A stretch of DNA of 64,000 bases from Streptomyces noursei (GCF_001646665.1 NZ_LWBU01000091.1:115353-179352), one strand, 5' to 3'; numbered from the stretch's first letter, positions 34,140-43,215 are shown. Numbers and translations: made by a program. Notes: generated by a model from the sequence alone, not told the origin.

Positions 34140-34946
34140 ATGACCCGTCCCGCCCTCCCGTCGCCCGCCACCGCCCGTGCGAGGAAGCTCCCCCGGACTT
34201 TGTCCGGGGGCAGCCCCGTCGCGCCGGTCCTCGTCGTCATCGCCCACGGCAGCCGCGACCCGCGGCACGCCGCGACCGTGCACGCCCTGGTGCGGCGGGC
34301 GGGCGGCCTGCGGCCGGACGTGCGGGTGGAGACGGCGTTCCTGGACTTCAACGTGCCGTCGGTGACGGCCGTCCTGGAGCGGCTGGCCGCGGAGGGCGTA
34401 CGCGATGTGGTGGCCCTCCCGCTGCTGCTGACCCGCGCCTTCCACGCCAAGGCGGACATCCCCGCCGTCCTGCGGGAGGCCCCGCCCTCCCTGCGGATCC
34501 GGCAGGCCCCCGTGCTGGGGCCCTCGCCGCTGCTGGTGGCGGCGCTGGAGCGGCGGCTGTACGAGGCGGGCCTCACGCCCGCCGACAAGGGCTCGACCGG
34601 GGTCGTCCTGGCCTCGGCGGGCTCCACCGACCCGGAGGCGAGCGCAGTGATCGCTGAAATGGCGCGGGAGCTGCGGCACACCGGTTGGTGCGCCGTGCGG
34701 CCTGCGTTCGCCTCCGCATCCCTTCCCCGCACCGAGGACGCGGTGCGGGCCCTGCGGGAGGACGGGGTGCGCCGGGTGGCCGTCGCGCCGTACGTCATCG
34801 CGCCGGGCCGCCTGCCGGACCGCATCGCGGAGGGCGCCGCCGGCGCCGACGTCCTCGCGGACGTGCTCGGGCCGTCCCCGGAGCTGGCGCGGCTGCTGCT
34901 GGCGCGGTACGACGAGGCGGGCGTCGCCCTGTCGGCGGCGGCCTGA
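34140..34946 (+). CDS. Sirohydrochlorin chelatase (CbiX/SirB family)
   Basis: The 268-residue protein has two CbiX-like halves: the first begins VLVVIAHGSRDPRHAATVHAL with the metal/tetrapyrrole His, and the second contains the matching VLASAGSTDPEAS strand. It inserts a metal into sirohydrochlorin; in a sulfite-reductase operon, ferrochelation to siroheme is the expected role. The first 29 residues before the domain are not family-like, because a palindromic repeat (34187-34214) is embedded there in frame. Start is 10 bases after the permease stop. Confidence 0.88.
   Translation: MTRPALPSPATARARKLPRTLSGGSPVAPVLVVIAHGSRDPRHAATVHALVRRAGGLRPDVRVETAFLDFNVPSVTAVLERLAAEGVRDVVALPLLLTRAFHAKADIPAVLREAPPSLRIRQAPVLGPSPLLVAALERRLYEAGLTPADKGSTGVVLASAGSTDPEASAVIAEMARELRHTGWCAVRPAFASASLPRTEDAVRALREDGVRRVAVAPYVIAPGRLPDRIAEGAAGADVLADVLGPSPELARLLLARYDEAGVALSAAA
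34187..34214. repeat. Palindromic repeat inside the chelatase 5' coding region
   Basis: CCCCCGGAC-TTT-GTCCGGGGG is a perfect 9-bp hairpin, extended by GCT/AGC after one bulged base. It resembles a short palindrome I recall as dispersed in Streptomyces intergenic DNA. Here it is read as residues about 16-26 of the chelatase. Confidence 0.75.
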
Positions 34947-34960
34947 GTCCCTCCGCCCCA

Positions 34961-34998
34961 GATTCTGCTTCCGCGTCCGCTTCCGTTTCTGCTTCCGC
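34961..34998. repeat. Three 11-12-base pyrimidine-rich repeats
   Basis: Units TTCTGCTTCCG, CGTCCGCTTCCG and TTTCTGCTTCCG follow each other in the 55-base gap between the convergent chelatase and DUF1697 genes. There is no hairpin here, so termination between the two genes is not explained. Confidence 0.6.
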
Positions 34999-35001
34999 CG
35001 C

Positions 35002-35553
35002 TCAGCCGCGGGTCATTTCCACCAGTTTGACGACGGTGTTCCAGTTGCGGGTGGTGGCCGTGACACCCTTGGTGAGGGCGGGGCGCGAGAGCGCTTCGGC
35101 GAGCCGTGAGCGGCCCAGCCCCTCGGGCGCGTACAGGTACAGGGCCCGGTCGCCGAGCCGGATCTCCTCCGGGAGGAACGCGGGCAGGTCCAGTCCGGCG
35201 AACCGGTCGGGTGCCACGGGTCCGGAGAAGTAGGTGACGTGGAGCTGTTTCGGCTCCAGGCCGGCGGCGGGGAAGGGGCAGTCCTCGGCGACGGCGCGCA
35301 GATAGGGGCCGCTGCGGACCAGGCAGTCCACGCGGAAGCCGAAGTGCTCCTCGATCGCCGCCGCCAGCTCCTCGGCGAGGGCGTCCTCACCGGCGCCGGA
35401 CGCGCTGGTGAAGGCCGCGTTGCCGCTCTGGAGGTACGTGGTGACGTCGCTGTGGCCGAGTCCGGTCAGCAGCGTACGCAACTGCGCCATCGGAACCTTC
35501 TTGTGTCCGCCGACATTGATCCCGCGCAGCAGGGCCGCGTACCTGGTCGTCAT
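35002..35553 (-). CDS. DUF1697 family protein
   Basis: The 183-residue protein matches DUF1697 from end to end: YAALLRGINVGGHKKVPMAQL at the N-terminus, TYLQSGNAAFTS, and a C-terminal TRNWNTVVKLVEM. The family is common in bacteria and has no established function; its fold is ferredoxin-like. ATG at 35553 is chosen; a GTG six bases upstream is possible. It is transcribed alone, from a promoter near the strong hairpin at 35570-35604. Confidence 0.92.
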   Translation of the reverse strand: MTTRYAALLRGINVGGHKKVPMAQLRTLLTGLGHSDVTTYLQSGNAAFTSASGAGEDALAEELAAAIEEHFGFRVDCLVRSGPYLRAVAEDCPFPAAGLEPKQLHVTYFSGPVAPDRFAGLDLPAFLPEEIRLGDRALYLYAPEGLGRSRLAEALSRPALTKGVTATTRNWNTVVKLVEMTRG

Positions 35554-35569
35554 GGTCACACGATATGAC

Positions 35570-35604
35570 GGCCGCCGTGCCCCGTGGGGGAGGGCACGGC
35601 GGCC
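35570..35604 (-). terminator. Hairpin terminator of the subtilisin gene
   Basis: GGCCGCCGTGCCC (35570-35582) and GGGCACGGCGGCC (35592-35604) form a perfect 13-bp stem with a 9-base loop, 23 bases beyond the peptidase stop on the minus strand. Confidence 0.85.
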
Positions 35605-35626
35605 GCCGGTCAGGGCGCTGCGCCGG

Positions 35627-36826
35627 TTACTCGACGATCTTCAGCAGCTTGTTCGGGGTGCCCTGGGCGGGGTTGGAGATCTTGTCGGCGGTGGCGCCGT
35701 CCGTGAGGGCCTTGGCGACCTGCTCCGGGGTGGCGTCCTGGTGGCCGGCCAGGTAGACGGCGGCGGCGCCGGCGACGTGGGGCGTGGCCATGGACGTGCC
35801 GGATATGGTCTTGGTGCCCTCGTCGCTGTCGTTCCACGCCGAGGTGATGTCCGAGCCGGGGGCGTAGACGTCCACCACGGAGCCGTAGTTGGAGAAGTCG
35901 GACTGCTGGTCGTCCTTGGTGGAGGAGGCGACGGTGATGGCCTCCGGGACGCGGGCCGGGGAGCTCTGTCCGGCGTCGCTCGACTCGTTGCCCGCGGCGA
36001 TGGCGAAGGTCACGCCGGAGGCGATGGCCTTGCTGACGGCCGCGTCGAGGGCCGGGTCCACGCCGCCGCCGAGGCTCATGTTGGCGACGGACGGGCCCTG
36101 GTGGTTCTTGGTGACCCAGTCGATGCCCGCGACGACCTGCTCGGTGGTGCCGGAGCCGTTGTCGTCGAGCACGCGGACGGCGACGACCTTGGCCTTCTTG
36201 GCGACGCCGTGCGCGGCCCCGGCGATGGTGCCGGCGACGTGCGTGCCGTGCCCGTTGCCGTCACTCGCGTCGTTGTCGTTGTCGATGGCGTCGAAGCCGG
36301 AGACGGCCCGGCCCTCGAAGTCCTTGTGCCCGACGCGTACGCCGGTGTCGATGACGTACGCGGTCACACCCTCGCCCGCGTTGTCGGGGTAGGTGTACTT
36401 GCTGTCGCCCGCGGTGTCGGCCTGGTCGACGCGGTCGAGGCCCCAGGACGGCGGGTTGTCCTGGGTGGCGTTGATGGTGAACTTCTTGTTCTGCACGACC
36501 TTCGCGACGGCGGGGTCGGCCGCCAGCCGCTTGGCCTCGGTCTGCGTGAGGCCGCTCGCGGAGAAGCCGTCGACGGCCGAGGTGTAGTTGCGCTTGAGGG
36601 TGCCGCCGTATTCCCGGGCGAGCTTCGCCTTGTCGGCCTTCTCGTCCAGCAGGACGATGTAGCTGCCGGAGACGGCGCCTTCGGCGCCGAGGCCGTAGAC
36701 CGTTCCCTCCGCGGGTGCGGGGGCGGACGTGGTGCCCGCGTGGGCCGTGCCGAAGGCGGTGAGGCCGACGACGACGGCTGTGGCGGCGGCGAGACGGACT
36801 CCGGCTGCGCGCTTGAGAGTTGCCAT
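35627..36826 (-). CDS. Secreted subtilisin-like serine protease (S8, proteinase K type)
   Basis: The 399-residue preproprotein has a signal peptide (residues 1 to about 30, ending AHA), an inhibitor-I9 propeptide (about 50-120, GSYIVLLDEKADKAKLAREY...), and a catalytic domain with Asp in YVIDTGV, His in NGHGTHVAG and Ser in SGTSMATPHVAG. Oxyanion Asn is in AAGNESSDAG. It is exported and processes itself outside the cell. ATG 36826 begins the signal peptide; upstream in-frame codons run into AT-rich promoter-like DNA. Gene stands alone with its own terminator. Confidence 0.95.
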   Translation of the reverse strand: MATLKRAAGVRLAAATAVVVGLTAFGTAHAGTTSAPAPAEGTVYGLGAEGAVSGSYIVLLDEKADKAKLAREYGGTLKRNYTSAVDGFSASGLTQTEAKRLAADPAVAKVVQNKKFTINATQDNPPSWGLDRVDQADTAGDSKYTYPDNAGEGVTAYVIDTGVRVGHKDFEGRAVSGFDAIDNDNDASDGNGHGTHVAGTIAGAAHGVAKKAKVVAVRVLDDNGSGTTEQVVAGIDWVTKNHQGPSVANMSLGGGVDPALDAAVSKAIASGVTFAIAAGNESSDAGQSSPARVPEAITVASSTKDDQQSDFSNYGSVVDVYAPGSDITSAWNDSDEGTKTISGTSMATPHVAGAAAVYLAGHQDATPEQVAKALTDGATADKISNPAQGTPNKLLKIVE

Positions 36827-37079
36827 GAAGAGGGGACTCCTCGTCATCAATTGTGTGGGGGGTTCGCCTCCGGACGACAATTCTTCCGGGGACTGTTCGA
36901 AACCCTGGTCGATTGATGCGCGCAGATCAAGGCCTTCACATACCTGATACTTACTCAACAAACTTTCTTAATAACAAATCCCTCACGTGGGACGTTTCTC
37001 GGCAACACGGCGTGGCATGGCCCAAATGGCCATGCCACGTGACGTTCCGCGGGCGCCCCGGGAGCGCTCCGGTACCGCG
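36827..37079. promoter_or_regulatory. AT-rich promoter region of the subtilisin gene
   Basis: Between the glycosyltransferase stop (37080) and the protease ATG (36826), the minus strand contains one of the most AT-rich segments of the window (about 36940-36985, TTATTAAGAAAGTTTGTTGA). Strong promoter elements are likely there, but several -10-like hexamers compete and none can be singled out. Confidence 0.45.
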
Positions 37080-38300
37080 TCAGGGGGAGGACGGCGCACG
37101 GCGCGCGACCGGAAGCTCCGCCTCGATGAGGTCCGCCGCGCGCCCGGTGCCGCCCTCGCCCGCCATGCCGCGCCGTATCTCCTCGGCCCGGCGAGCCACT
37201 TCGGGGTCGGCGACGAGCTCCAGGACCGCGGACCGCAGGGCCCCGGCGGTGGCGTCGGCCATCGGGAGGTGGCGGGCGACACCGAGCGAGGCCAGCATGT
37301 CGGCGTTGCCGAACTGGTCGGCTGCCTGCGGGACGGCGACCATCGGCGTCCCCGTCGCCAGCCCCTCCTGACTGCCGCCCGCGCCCGCGTGCGTGATGAA
37401 CGCGTCCGCCTCGCGCAGCACGGACAACTGCGGCACCCAGTCGTGGACCTCGATGTTCTGGGGCAGCTCGCCCAGTTCGGCGGGGTCGACGAAGGCGCCG
37501 ATCTGGAACACGACGTGCCAGCCGGGCAGACCGCCGAAGGCCTCGACGCACCGGCGGTAGAACTCGGGCTGCTTGGTGAACGCCGAGCCGAGCGACACCA
37601 GCAGCACCTTCTCCGCCCCGGCCGGCCGCTGCCACGTCCCCTGCTCGGCGCGCTCGCCCTGGCAGGCGCCGACGAAGGCGAAGACGGACTCGTCGACGCG
37701 GTCGGCGTTCGGCTGGAGGACCCTGGGGATCAGGACGACGGCCTTGCGGGGGCGGGCGACGAGCCGGTCGGGGTGCGTGTCGACGCCGTTCGCCGCGAGC
37801 CACGCCGCGAAGCGCGCGTAGTACGCCTTGCCCCGCTCGGACGCCTTGAGGTCGGCGAACATCGGCTCGGCGACCTCCTCCTCGTACCCCTCCCAGGGGA
37901 CGAGGTTGGGCCACAGGGAGACCGCGGGGACGCCCCAGCGGTGGGCGAGGACGGGGGCCGGGTAGGCGGTGATGTCGTGGAGCACGAGGTCGGGTTCGTC
38001 CCCCGCGAAGGCCGCCTCGAGCTGCGGGAGCGCCTGGACCGCGTCGTCCAGGAAGGGTTCGATGTTGTCGATCAGCTCCGTCCCCCACGCGTCCGGGTCC
38101 TCGTCCGTCGGCAGCGTCGAGGTGTAGATCACCGGATCCGCGCCGGTCGCGGCGACCTTGCCGGCGAAGGAGGCGGGGATCGCGTAGCTGACGCGGTGCC
38201 CGCGGGCGACGAGCTCCCTGATGACGTCGATGCTCGGGTTGACGTGCCCGTGGGCGGCGATGGAGAACATGGCGATGTGGGCACGCTCGGTGGAGGTCAT
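37080..38300 (-). CDS. Macrolide-inactivating glycosyltransferase (OleD/Mgt type)
   Basis: The 406-residue protein is a GT1-family GT-B enzyme very close in sequence pattern to OleD of Streptomyces antibioticus and Mgt of S. lividans: [28 protein letters not shown] at the N-terminus (catalytic His in AAHGH), [37 protein letters not shown], and the UDP-sugar motif [51 protein letters not shown]. OleD transfers glucose from UDP-glucose to the macrolide sugar 2'-hydroxyl. No macrolide genes are near, so general resistance is likelier than self-protection. A palindrome lies 20 bases upstream. Confidence 0.93.
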   Translation of the reverse strand: MTSTERAHIAMFSIAAHGHVNPSIDVIRELVARGHRVSYAIPASFAGKVAATGADPVIYTSTLPTDEDPDAWGTELIDNIEPFLDDAVQALPQLEAAFAGDEPDLVLHDITAYPAPVLAHRWGVPAVSLWPNLVPWEGYEEEVAEPMFADLKASERGKAYYARFAAWLAANGVDTHPDRLVARPRKAVVLIPRVLQPNADRVDESVFAFVGACQGERAEQGTWQRPAGAEKVLLVSLGSAFTKQPEFYRRCVEAFGGLPGWHVVFQIGAFVDPAELGELPQNIEVHDWVPQLSVLREADAFITHAGAGGSQEGLATGTPMVAVPQAADQFGNADMLASLGVARHLPMADATAGALRSAVLELVADPEVARRAEEIRRGMAGEGGTGRAADLIEAELPVARRAPSSP

Positions 38301-38303
38301 GAC

Positions 38304-38331
38304 CACGAGACTAGCGAGACGAGACGTCTCG
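38304..38331. promoter_or_regulatory. Palindromic operator candidate before the glycosyltransferase
   Basis: CGAGACGTCTCG (38320-38331) is a perfect 12-bp palindrome. CACGAGAC (38304-38311) and GTCTCGTG (38326-38333) form a wider inverted repeat, and GAGAC occurs three times in the + strand. It lies 4-33 bases before the start codon, overlapping the likely promoter, as for a TetR- or MarR-type repressor. Confidence 0.65.
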
Positions 38332-38385
38332 TGCAATCCATTTGCGGTCTCCGCCCGGGACCCGGCGCCACGCGCCGTGCGCGAT

Positions 38386-39690
38386 TCAGCGCTGGTAGCG
38401 CGCCAGCACGCGGTTCCCGTCCCGGACGAGACGCTCGGCCAGCTCCGCGGCGTCGATGGCACCGCTGTAGTACTCCTGGTAGGCGGGGGTGGCGACCTTG
38501 TCCTTCCACTCGGGGTAGCCCCGCACCGACTGGGCGGGGGCGGGCCGCAGGCCCGCCGCCAGCGCGGTGCCGGTGGCCCAGCCGTGTTCGGCGGTGCGCA
38601 GCGACGGGTCCTTCAGGGCCTCGGCACCGGTCGGCAGCATCCAGTCGCCCCGGGCGAGCCGCACCATGTTGTCCGGCCGCAGGAGGAAGTCGATGAACCG
38701 GGCGGCCTCCTCCTTGTACGGGCTCTGCTCGGCGATCGAGAGGGTCTGCGGGCTGACGCCCTGCGCCAGACCGCCGTCACCGGCGGGCGGGGGAAGCACC
38801 GTCCACTCGAACCCTTCCGGCGCCTGCTGCACGACCTGCTGGCGGTACGAGAACCCCAGCGGGACCATCGCGTACTTGCCGCCGAAGAACCCCGGCAGCG
38901 TGTCGGAACCGCCCATGCCGAGCGTCGTGCGCGGCGCGCTGCGGTCGGTGTTCACCTGGGCGTGGACGGTGTCCGGCACGATCGCGTCACCGCCCGTGAA
39001 CCGGACCTCGGCCTTGCCGTCGTCCCTCCGGTGGAAGAGCCGCCCGCCCGCCGACAGACCCAGGTTCAGGGAGACGGAGACCGGCTCCTTCAGCGGCCAG
39101 GCGACGCCGTACCTGCCCTCCCCCATGGCCGCCGTCAGGTCCCTGGCCACCTGGCGGAACTCGGGCCAGGTCCAGGGGCGTTCCGGGGTGGGGACGCGGA
39201 CGCCGGAGGCCCGCAGCAGCTTGCTGTTGGCGAGGACGACGCGTGGTTCCTGGAGGAACGGCACGCCGTACACGCCCTCGCCGAAGGTGGTCGTCCGCCA
39301 GCTCTCCGCCGGGATGTCGGCCTTGAGCCGGCCGGACAGCAGCGGGCGCAGGTCCGCGAGGTACCCGCCGTGGGCGAAGTCGGCGAGGTCGTCGGAGGCG
39401 TCGTGGATGATGTCGGGCGCCTCGCCGCCCTCGAAGGAGGTGAGGAGCTGGTCGTGGACGCTGTCCCAGCTGCCCTGGACGTACTCCACCCGGATGTCGG
39501 GGTGGGCGGCGTTCCACTCCGCGACCAGCTCCCGGTTGGCGTCGACCGACTCCTTCTGCCAGGCCAGGGACTGGAAGCGCAGCACGGTCCCGCCGTCCCG
39601 GCGGCCGTCGCCGTCACCCGCCGCGCAGCCGGCCGCGAGCAGGGCGAGGACGACGGCCGACACGGCGGCGAGGCGCGGCAGCCGGCGCAT
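38386..39690 (-). CDS. Sugar ABC transporter substrate-binding lipoprotein
   Basis: The 434-residue protein has a signal sequence with lipobox LAAGC (Cys near 21) and a mature part of the extracellular solute-binding family 1 (CUT1), e.g. [43 protein letters not shown] and [30 protein letters not shown]. It captures a sugar or oligosaccharide outside the membrane. It is the third gene of the transporter operon, its ATG overlapping the permease stop by one base. No ATPase is encoded; Streptomyces CUT1 importers use the shared MsiK ATPase. Confidence 0.93.
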   Translation of the reverse strand: MRRLPRLAAVSAVVLALLAAGCAAGDGDGRRDGGTVLRFQSLAWQKESVDANRELVAEWNAAHPDIRVEYVQGSWDSVHDQLLTSFEGGEAPDIIHDASDDLADFAHGGYLADLRPLLSGRLKADIPAESWRTTTFGEGVYGVPFLQEPRVVLANSKLLRASGVRVPTPERPWTWPEFRQVARDLTAAMGEGRYGVAWPLKEPVSVSLNLGLSAGGRLFHRRDDGKAEVRFTGGDAIVPDTVHAQVNTDRSAPRTTLGMGGSDTLPGFFGGKYAMVPLGFSYRQQVVQQAPEGFEWTVLPPPAGDGGLAQGVSPQTLSIAEQSPYKEEAARFIDFLLRPDNMVRLARGDWMLPTGAEALKDPSLRTAEHGWATGTALAAGLRPAPAQSVRGYPEWKDKVATPAYQEYYSGAIDAAELAERLVRDGNRVLARYQR

Positions 39691-40532
39691 CAGGACTTCA
39701 CCGCCCCGGTGAGCATGCCGCTCGTGATCCGCTTCTGGATGATCGCGAAGACGACGAGGGAGGGGAGGGTGGCGAGGAACGCGGCGGCGGCCAGCGGGCC
39801 GAGGTCGGCCGCACCCTCCGCGCCGAGGAAGTGGGTGAGGACGACCGGCAAGGTCTGCTTCTCCGGGGTCTTGAGCAGGACGAGGGCGAAGAAGAACTCG
39901 TTCCAGGCGGTGATGAAGGCGAAGAGCGCGGTGGCGACGATGCCCGGTGCCAGCAGCGGCGCGGTGACCGAGACGAGGGTGCGCAGCCGGCCCGCGCCGT
40001 CGACGGCGGCGGCCTCCTCCAGCTCGGCCGGGACGGCCCGTACGTACCCGGTCAGCATCCACAGCGCGAAGGGCAGCGACCAGACGACGTACACCAGGAC
40101 CAGGCCGGTCACGGTGTTGATCAGGTGGAGGTTCTTCAGCACCAGGAACAGCGGAATGATCACCAGGACGAACGGGAACGCCTGGCTGACCACCACCCAG
40201 CCGGTGGTGGCCGCCGACAGCCGGCCCCGGCGGCGGGCGGTCGCGTAGGCCATCGGGGTGGCGACGACCACCGCGATCAGAGCGGCGCAGACGGCGGCGA
40301 CCAGGCTGTTGGCGGCGGCCCGCAGCAGGGGCTGTTCGTCGAAGGCCTGCCGGAAGTTGGCCGACGTGGGGTCCTCGGGGATCCAGGTGGGGTGCAGGGA
40401 ACCGAGTTCCGCGGCCGGTTTGAAGGCGGTGGAGATCAGCCACAGGAAGGGCACGGCGAGGAAGACCAGGTACGCGAGGAGCGCGAGGTACTGGCCCGTC
40501 CGCACGGCGCCCCGGGTGCGCGGGCCGCTCAT
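39690..40532 (-). CDS. Sugar ABC transporter permease (MalG-like)
   Basis: The 280-residue protein has six transmembrane helices and the CUT1 EAA loop VPAELEEAAAVDGAGRLRTLVSVTAPLLAPG (about 180-210). It begins with a short basic cytoplasmic segment. The start overlaps the preceding permease stop by 4 bases (ATGA) and its own stop overlaps the binding-protein start, so all three genes are translationally coupled. Substrate not predictable. Confidence 0.94.
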   Translation of the reverse strand: MSGPRTRGAVRTGQYLALLAYLVFLAVPFLWLISTAFKPAAELGSLHPTWIPEDPTSANFRQAFDEQPLLRAAANSLVAAVCAALIAVVVATPMAYATARRRGRLSAATTGWVVVSQAFPFVLVIIPLFLVLKNLHLINTVTGLVLVYVVWSLPFALWMLTGYVRAVPAELEEAAAVDGAGRLRTLVSVTAPLLAPGIVATALFAFITAWNEFFFALVLLKTPEKQTLPVVLTHFLGAEGAADLGPLAAAAFLATLPSLVVFAIIQKRITSGMLTGAVKS

Positions 40533-41467
40533 TCGTCCCCCTTCAGCCGGCTCGCCAGATGGACGGCGAGGAGTACGGAGATGACGGCGACCATCACGCA
40601 GCCCATCGCCGCCGCGTAACCGAACTGCCCATAGCGGAACGCCTCCTCGTACGCGAAGAGCATGGGCAGCCGGGTGCGGCCGCCGGGACCGCCGCTCGTC
40701 AGCACGTACACCAGGGCGAAGGAGTTGAGGTTCCAGATGAAGTTGAGCGCGGTGATGGCGAACGCGACCGGCCTGAGGGCGGGCCAGGTGACGGTACGGA
40801 AGCGCCGCCACGCGCCGGCCCCGTCGAGCGCGGCCGCCTCGTGCAGCTCCCGCGGCGTGTTCTGGAGCCCGGCGAGGAGGGCGACGGTGGTCTGCGGCAT
40901 GCCGGCCCAGACGCCCACCAGGATCACGGCGGGCAGCGCGGTGGCGAGGGAGGTGAGCCAGTCCCTGCCGTCGCCGAGGCCCAGGTCGCGGACGGTCTCG
41001 TTGAGGATGCCGGCGTCGGGGTGGTAGACGAGCCGCCACATGATGCCGACGACGACCTCGGGCATCGCCCAGGGGACGATCGCCAGGGCCCGCGCGAGCC
41101 AGCGGAAGCGGAGCCGCTGGTCGAGCAGCAGGGCCAGGCCGAGGGCCAGCAGGAACTGGGGCACGGTGACGCCCACCGCCCAGAGCAGGCCGATCCGGAA
41201 CGACTCCCAGAACAGCGTGTCGTGCAGGAGGTCCTGGAAGTTGAGCGTGCCCACCCACTGGGTGGCCCGGGTGCGCCCCGACTGGGCGTCGGTGAAGGCC
41301 AGGGCGATGCCGTAGAGGAGGGGGCCGACGCTGAGCAGCAGGATGGGGATCAGCGCGGGCAGGACGAGGAACCATGCCCCGTGGTCGGTCCGCGGGCGCG
41401 GCGCCGGCCGGTCCGACGGTCGCCCGGCTCTCCCGCCGGACCGCTCCGGTGCGGTCACCGATGTCAC
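40529..41467 (-). CDS. Sugar ABC transporter permease (MalF-like)
   Basis: The 312-residue protein has six transmembrane helices after a Pro/Arg-rich cytoplasmic N-terminus and the EAA loop TPRELHEAAALDGAGAWRRFRTVTWPALRP. It is the first gene of the operon. GTG at 41467 has AAAGGGGA 7 bases upstream. The adjacent divergent gene is an APH-like kinase, not an evident sugar regulator, so control of the operon is unknown; no LacI or GntR gene is near. Confidence 0.94.
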   Translation of the reverse strand: MTSVTAPERSGGRAGRPSDRPAPRPRTDHGAWFLVLPALIPILLLSVGPLLYGIALAFTDAQSGRTRATQWVGTLNFQDLLHDTLFWESFRIGLLWAVGVTVPQFLLALGLALLLDQRLRFRWLARALAIVPWAMPEVVVGIMWRLVYHPDAGILNETVRDLGLGDGRDWLTSLATALPAVILVGVWAGMPQTTVALLAGLQNTPRELHEAAALDGAGAWRRFRTVTWPALRPVAFAITALNFIWNLNSFALVYVLTSGGPGGRTRLPMLFAYEEAFRYGQFGYAAAMGCVMVAVISVLLAVHLASRLKGDE

Positions 41468-41594
41468 GGACAGTCCCCTTTGTGAGGTCGGGCCAGCCTG
41501 GCGTCATCGTCCTGACGGGCCGTCGGTTCGTCAAGGCCACCTGCGCGGATGCGAGACTGGGCCGGATCGGCACGGCACGGGAGGGACGGACGCG

Positions 41595-42449
41595 ATGGAC
41601 GAGGCACGGGCGCGGGAGGTCCTGGCCGCCGCCGGCCTGGCGGAGCGGGGAGCCGCCCTGCTGGCACTGGGCGAGAACGCCGTCTTCGCCACCGGCGACC
41701 TGGTGGTGAAGGTCGGCCGGGACGCCGAGCTGCTGGCGCGGGCCGAGCGGGAGGTGGCCGTGGCCGCGTGGCTGGAGGACGCCGGCGTACCCGCCGTGCG
41801 CGCGGCCGGGCCCGGCGCCCGGCTGGTGGCGGGCCACCCCGTCACCGTCTGGCGCCGGCTGCCCGATGCCGTGCGCCCGCCGGAGCCCCGGGACCTCGCC
41901 CCGCTGCTGCGCCGGGTCCACGCGCTGCCGGAGCCGTCCTTCCCGCTGCCGCCGCGTGACCTGCTCGGCGGCGTCGAGCGGTGGCTGCGGCTCGCGGGCG
42001 ACGCGATCGACCCGGCGGACGCCGCCTTCCTGCGTGAGCGCCGCGACGGGTTCGCCGGGGCGGCGGCCGCGCTGACACCGCACCTGACGCCCGGCCCGGT
42101 CCACGGGGACGCGCTGCCGCGCAATGTGCACGTGGGCCCGGACGGTCCGGTGCTGGTCGACCTGGAGACCTTCGCGTCGGACCTTCGCGAGCACGACCTG
42201 GTGGTCCTCGCGCTCGCCCGGGACCGCTACGGCCTGGACCCGGCCGCCCATGACGCGTTCACCGAGGCGTACGGCTGGGACGTGCGCGACTGGGAGGGCT
42301 GCGCCGTGCTGCGCGGCGCCCGGGAGACGGCGAGCTGCGCCTGGGTTGCCCAGCACGCGCCGTCGAACCCGAAGGCCCTGGCGGAGTTCCGCCGCCGGGT
42401 GGCCTCGCTGCGGGACGGCGACCCGCGGGTGCGCTGGTACCCGTTCTGA
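41595..42449 (+). CDS. Aminoglycoside phosphotransferase (APH)-family kinase
   Basis: The 284-residue protein has the APH/choline-kinase fold. Ser/Thr-kinase-like features are the FATGDLVVKVGRD ATP-binding strand-Lys, the catalytic loop PVHGDALPRNVHV (HGDxxxxN) near residue 175 and the metal-binding VDLETFA. Antibiotic resistance is not implied: related enzymes phosphorylate many small molecules. It is divergent from the sugar transporter and overlaps the exonuclease frame at its 3' end by 191 bases. Confidence 0.88.
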   Translation: MDEARAREVLAAAGLAERGAALLALGENAVFATGDLVVKVGRDAELLARAEREVAVAAWLEDAGVPAVRAAGPGARLVAGHPVTVWRRLPDAVRPPEPRDLAPLLRRVHALPEPSFPLPPRDLLGGVERWLRLAGDAIDPADAAFLRERRDGFAGAAAALTPHLTPGPVHGDALPRNVHVGPDGPVLVDLETFASDLREHDLVVLALARDRYGLDPAAHDAFTEAYGWDVRDWEGCAVLRGARETASCAWVAQHAPSNPKALAEFRRRVASLRDGDPRVRWYPF

Positions 42450-43215
42450 CGCGCCGGCCGGGCCCGGCGCGGCGCGGAGGTTCAGCCGGCCGCCGGGTGG
42501 GCGCCGGGGCGAGACCGCGCAGTGGCCAGGCCGGGTCTATGACGGCGTCGGGGGTGCCCTTGCGGCGCAGGAAGTTCTGGAAGTCCGCCGCCCACCGGGC
42601 GTACCACACCACCTGTCGCTGGTGGAGCTCCACGGGGGTCAGCGCGGCCACCGCGGTGTGCCGCTCCGCTATCGCGCAGGCGACCAGCACGGCGGCGAGC
42701 GCGTCGGCGGCCGCCTGGTGGGCACCGTCGAGCACCACGCCGTACTCGGCGCAGACGGCCTCCAGGTTCCGCTTGCCCCGGCGGTACCGGTCGACGGCGC
42801 GGTCGATGGTGTAGGGGTCGACGACCGGGCCGATCGGCGCGCCGCCCAGCCGTTCGCTCAGGTCCGGCAGCCCGTGCCGCCGCAACTCCGCGCTGAGCAG
42901 CGTCAGGTCGAAGGCGGCGTTGTACGCCACGACGGGCACACCGCGCGTCCAGTACCCGACGAGGGTGTCGGCGACCTCGTCGGCGACCTCGCGGACGGGG
43001 CGGCCCTCCGCCATGGCCCGCTCGTTGCTGATCCCGTGGATCGCCGAGGCCTGGGCGGGGATCCTGATGCCCGGATCGGCCAGCCAGTCCCGGCGCAGCA
43101 CGGTCTCCCCGGCCCGCACCTCGACGACCGCCGCCGTCACGATGCGCGCCTCCAGCGGCTCCGTGCCCGTCGTCTCCAGATCGAAGCCGACGAGCGTCTC
43201 CCCGTGCCAGCCCAT
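42259..43215 (-). CDS. DnaQ-like 3'-5' exonuclease with long C-terminal tail
   Basis: The first ~240 of 318 residues form a DEDDh exonuclease: FDLETTGTEP (Exo I), VVAYNAAFDLTLL (Exo II) and HQAAADALA with the general base His in GAHQAAADA (Exo III). Similar Streptomyces proteins act on RNA or DNA ends. Residues from about 245 are Pro/Arg/Ala-rich and antisense to the 3' third of the APH gene. A one-base shift at about 42515-42525 would end the protein at a TGA near 42482 with SRPGAHPAAG, so a frameshift is suspected. ATG 43215 follows GAGGAGGGG. Confidence 0.85.
   Translation of the reverse strand: MGWHGETLVGFDLETTGTEPLEARIVTAAVVEVRAGETVLRRDWLADPGIRIPAQASAIHGISNERAMAEGRPVREVADEVADTLVGYWTRGVPVVAYNAAFDLTLLSAELRRHGLPDLSERLGGAPIGPVVDPYTIDRAVDRYRRGKRNLEAVCAEYGVVLDGAHQAAADALAAVLVACAIAERHTAVAALTPVELHQRQVVWYARWAADFQNFLRRKGTPDAVIDPAWPLRGLAPAPTRRPAEPPRRAGPGRRVRTGTSAPAGRRPAARPPGGGTPPGPSGSTARAGQPRRSSPSPGRRAARRSPPSRARPSRTPR

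Noticed and set aside
40533..42356. Open minus-strand frame upstream of the MalG-like permease start, antisense to the APH gene
   Set aside because: It is continuous with the permease frame but has no family-like sequence before 40532, where a 4-base overlap start exists.
41595..42449. Aminoglycoside resistance gene
   Set aside because: The APH fold is clear, but the family covers many substrates and nothing in the sequence points to an aminoglycoside.
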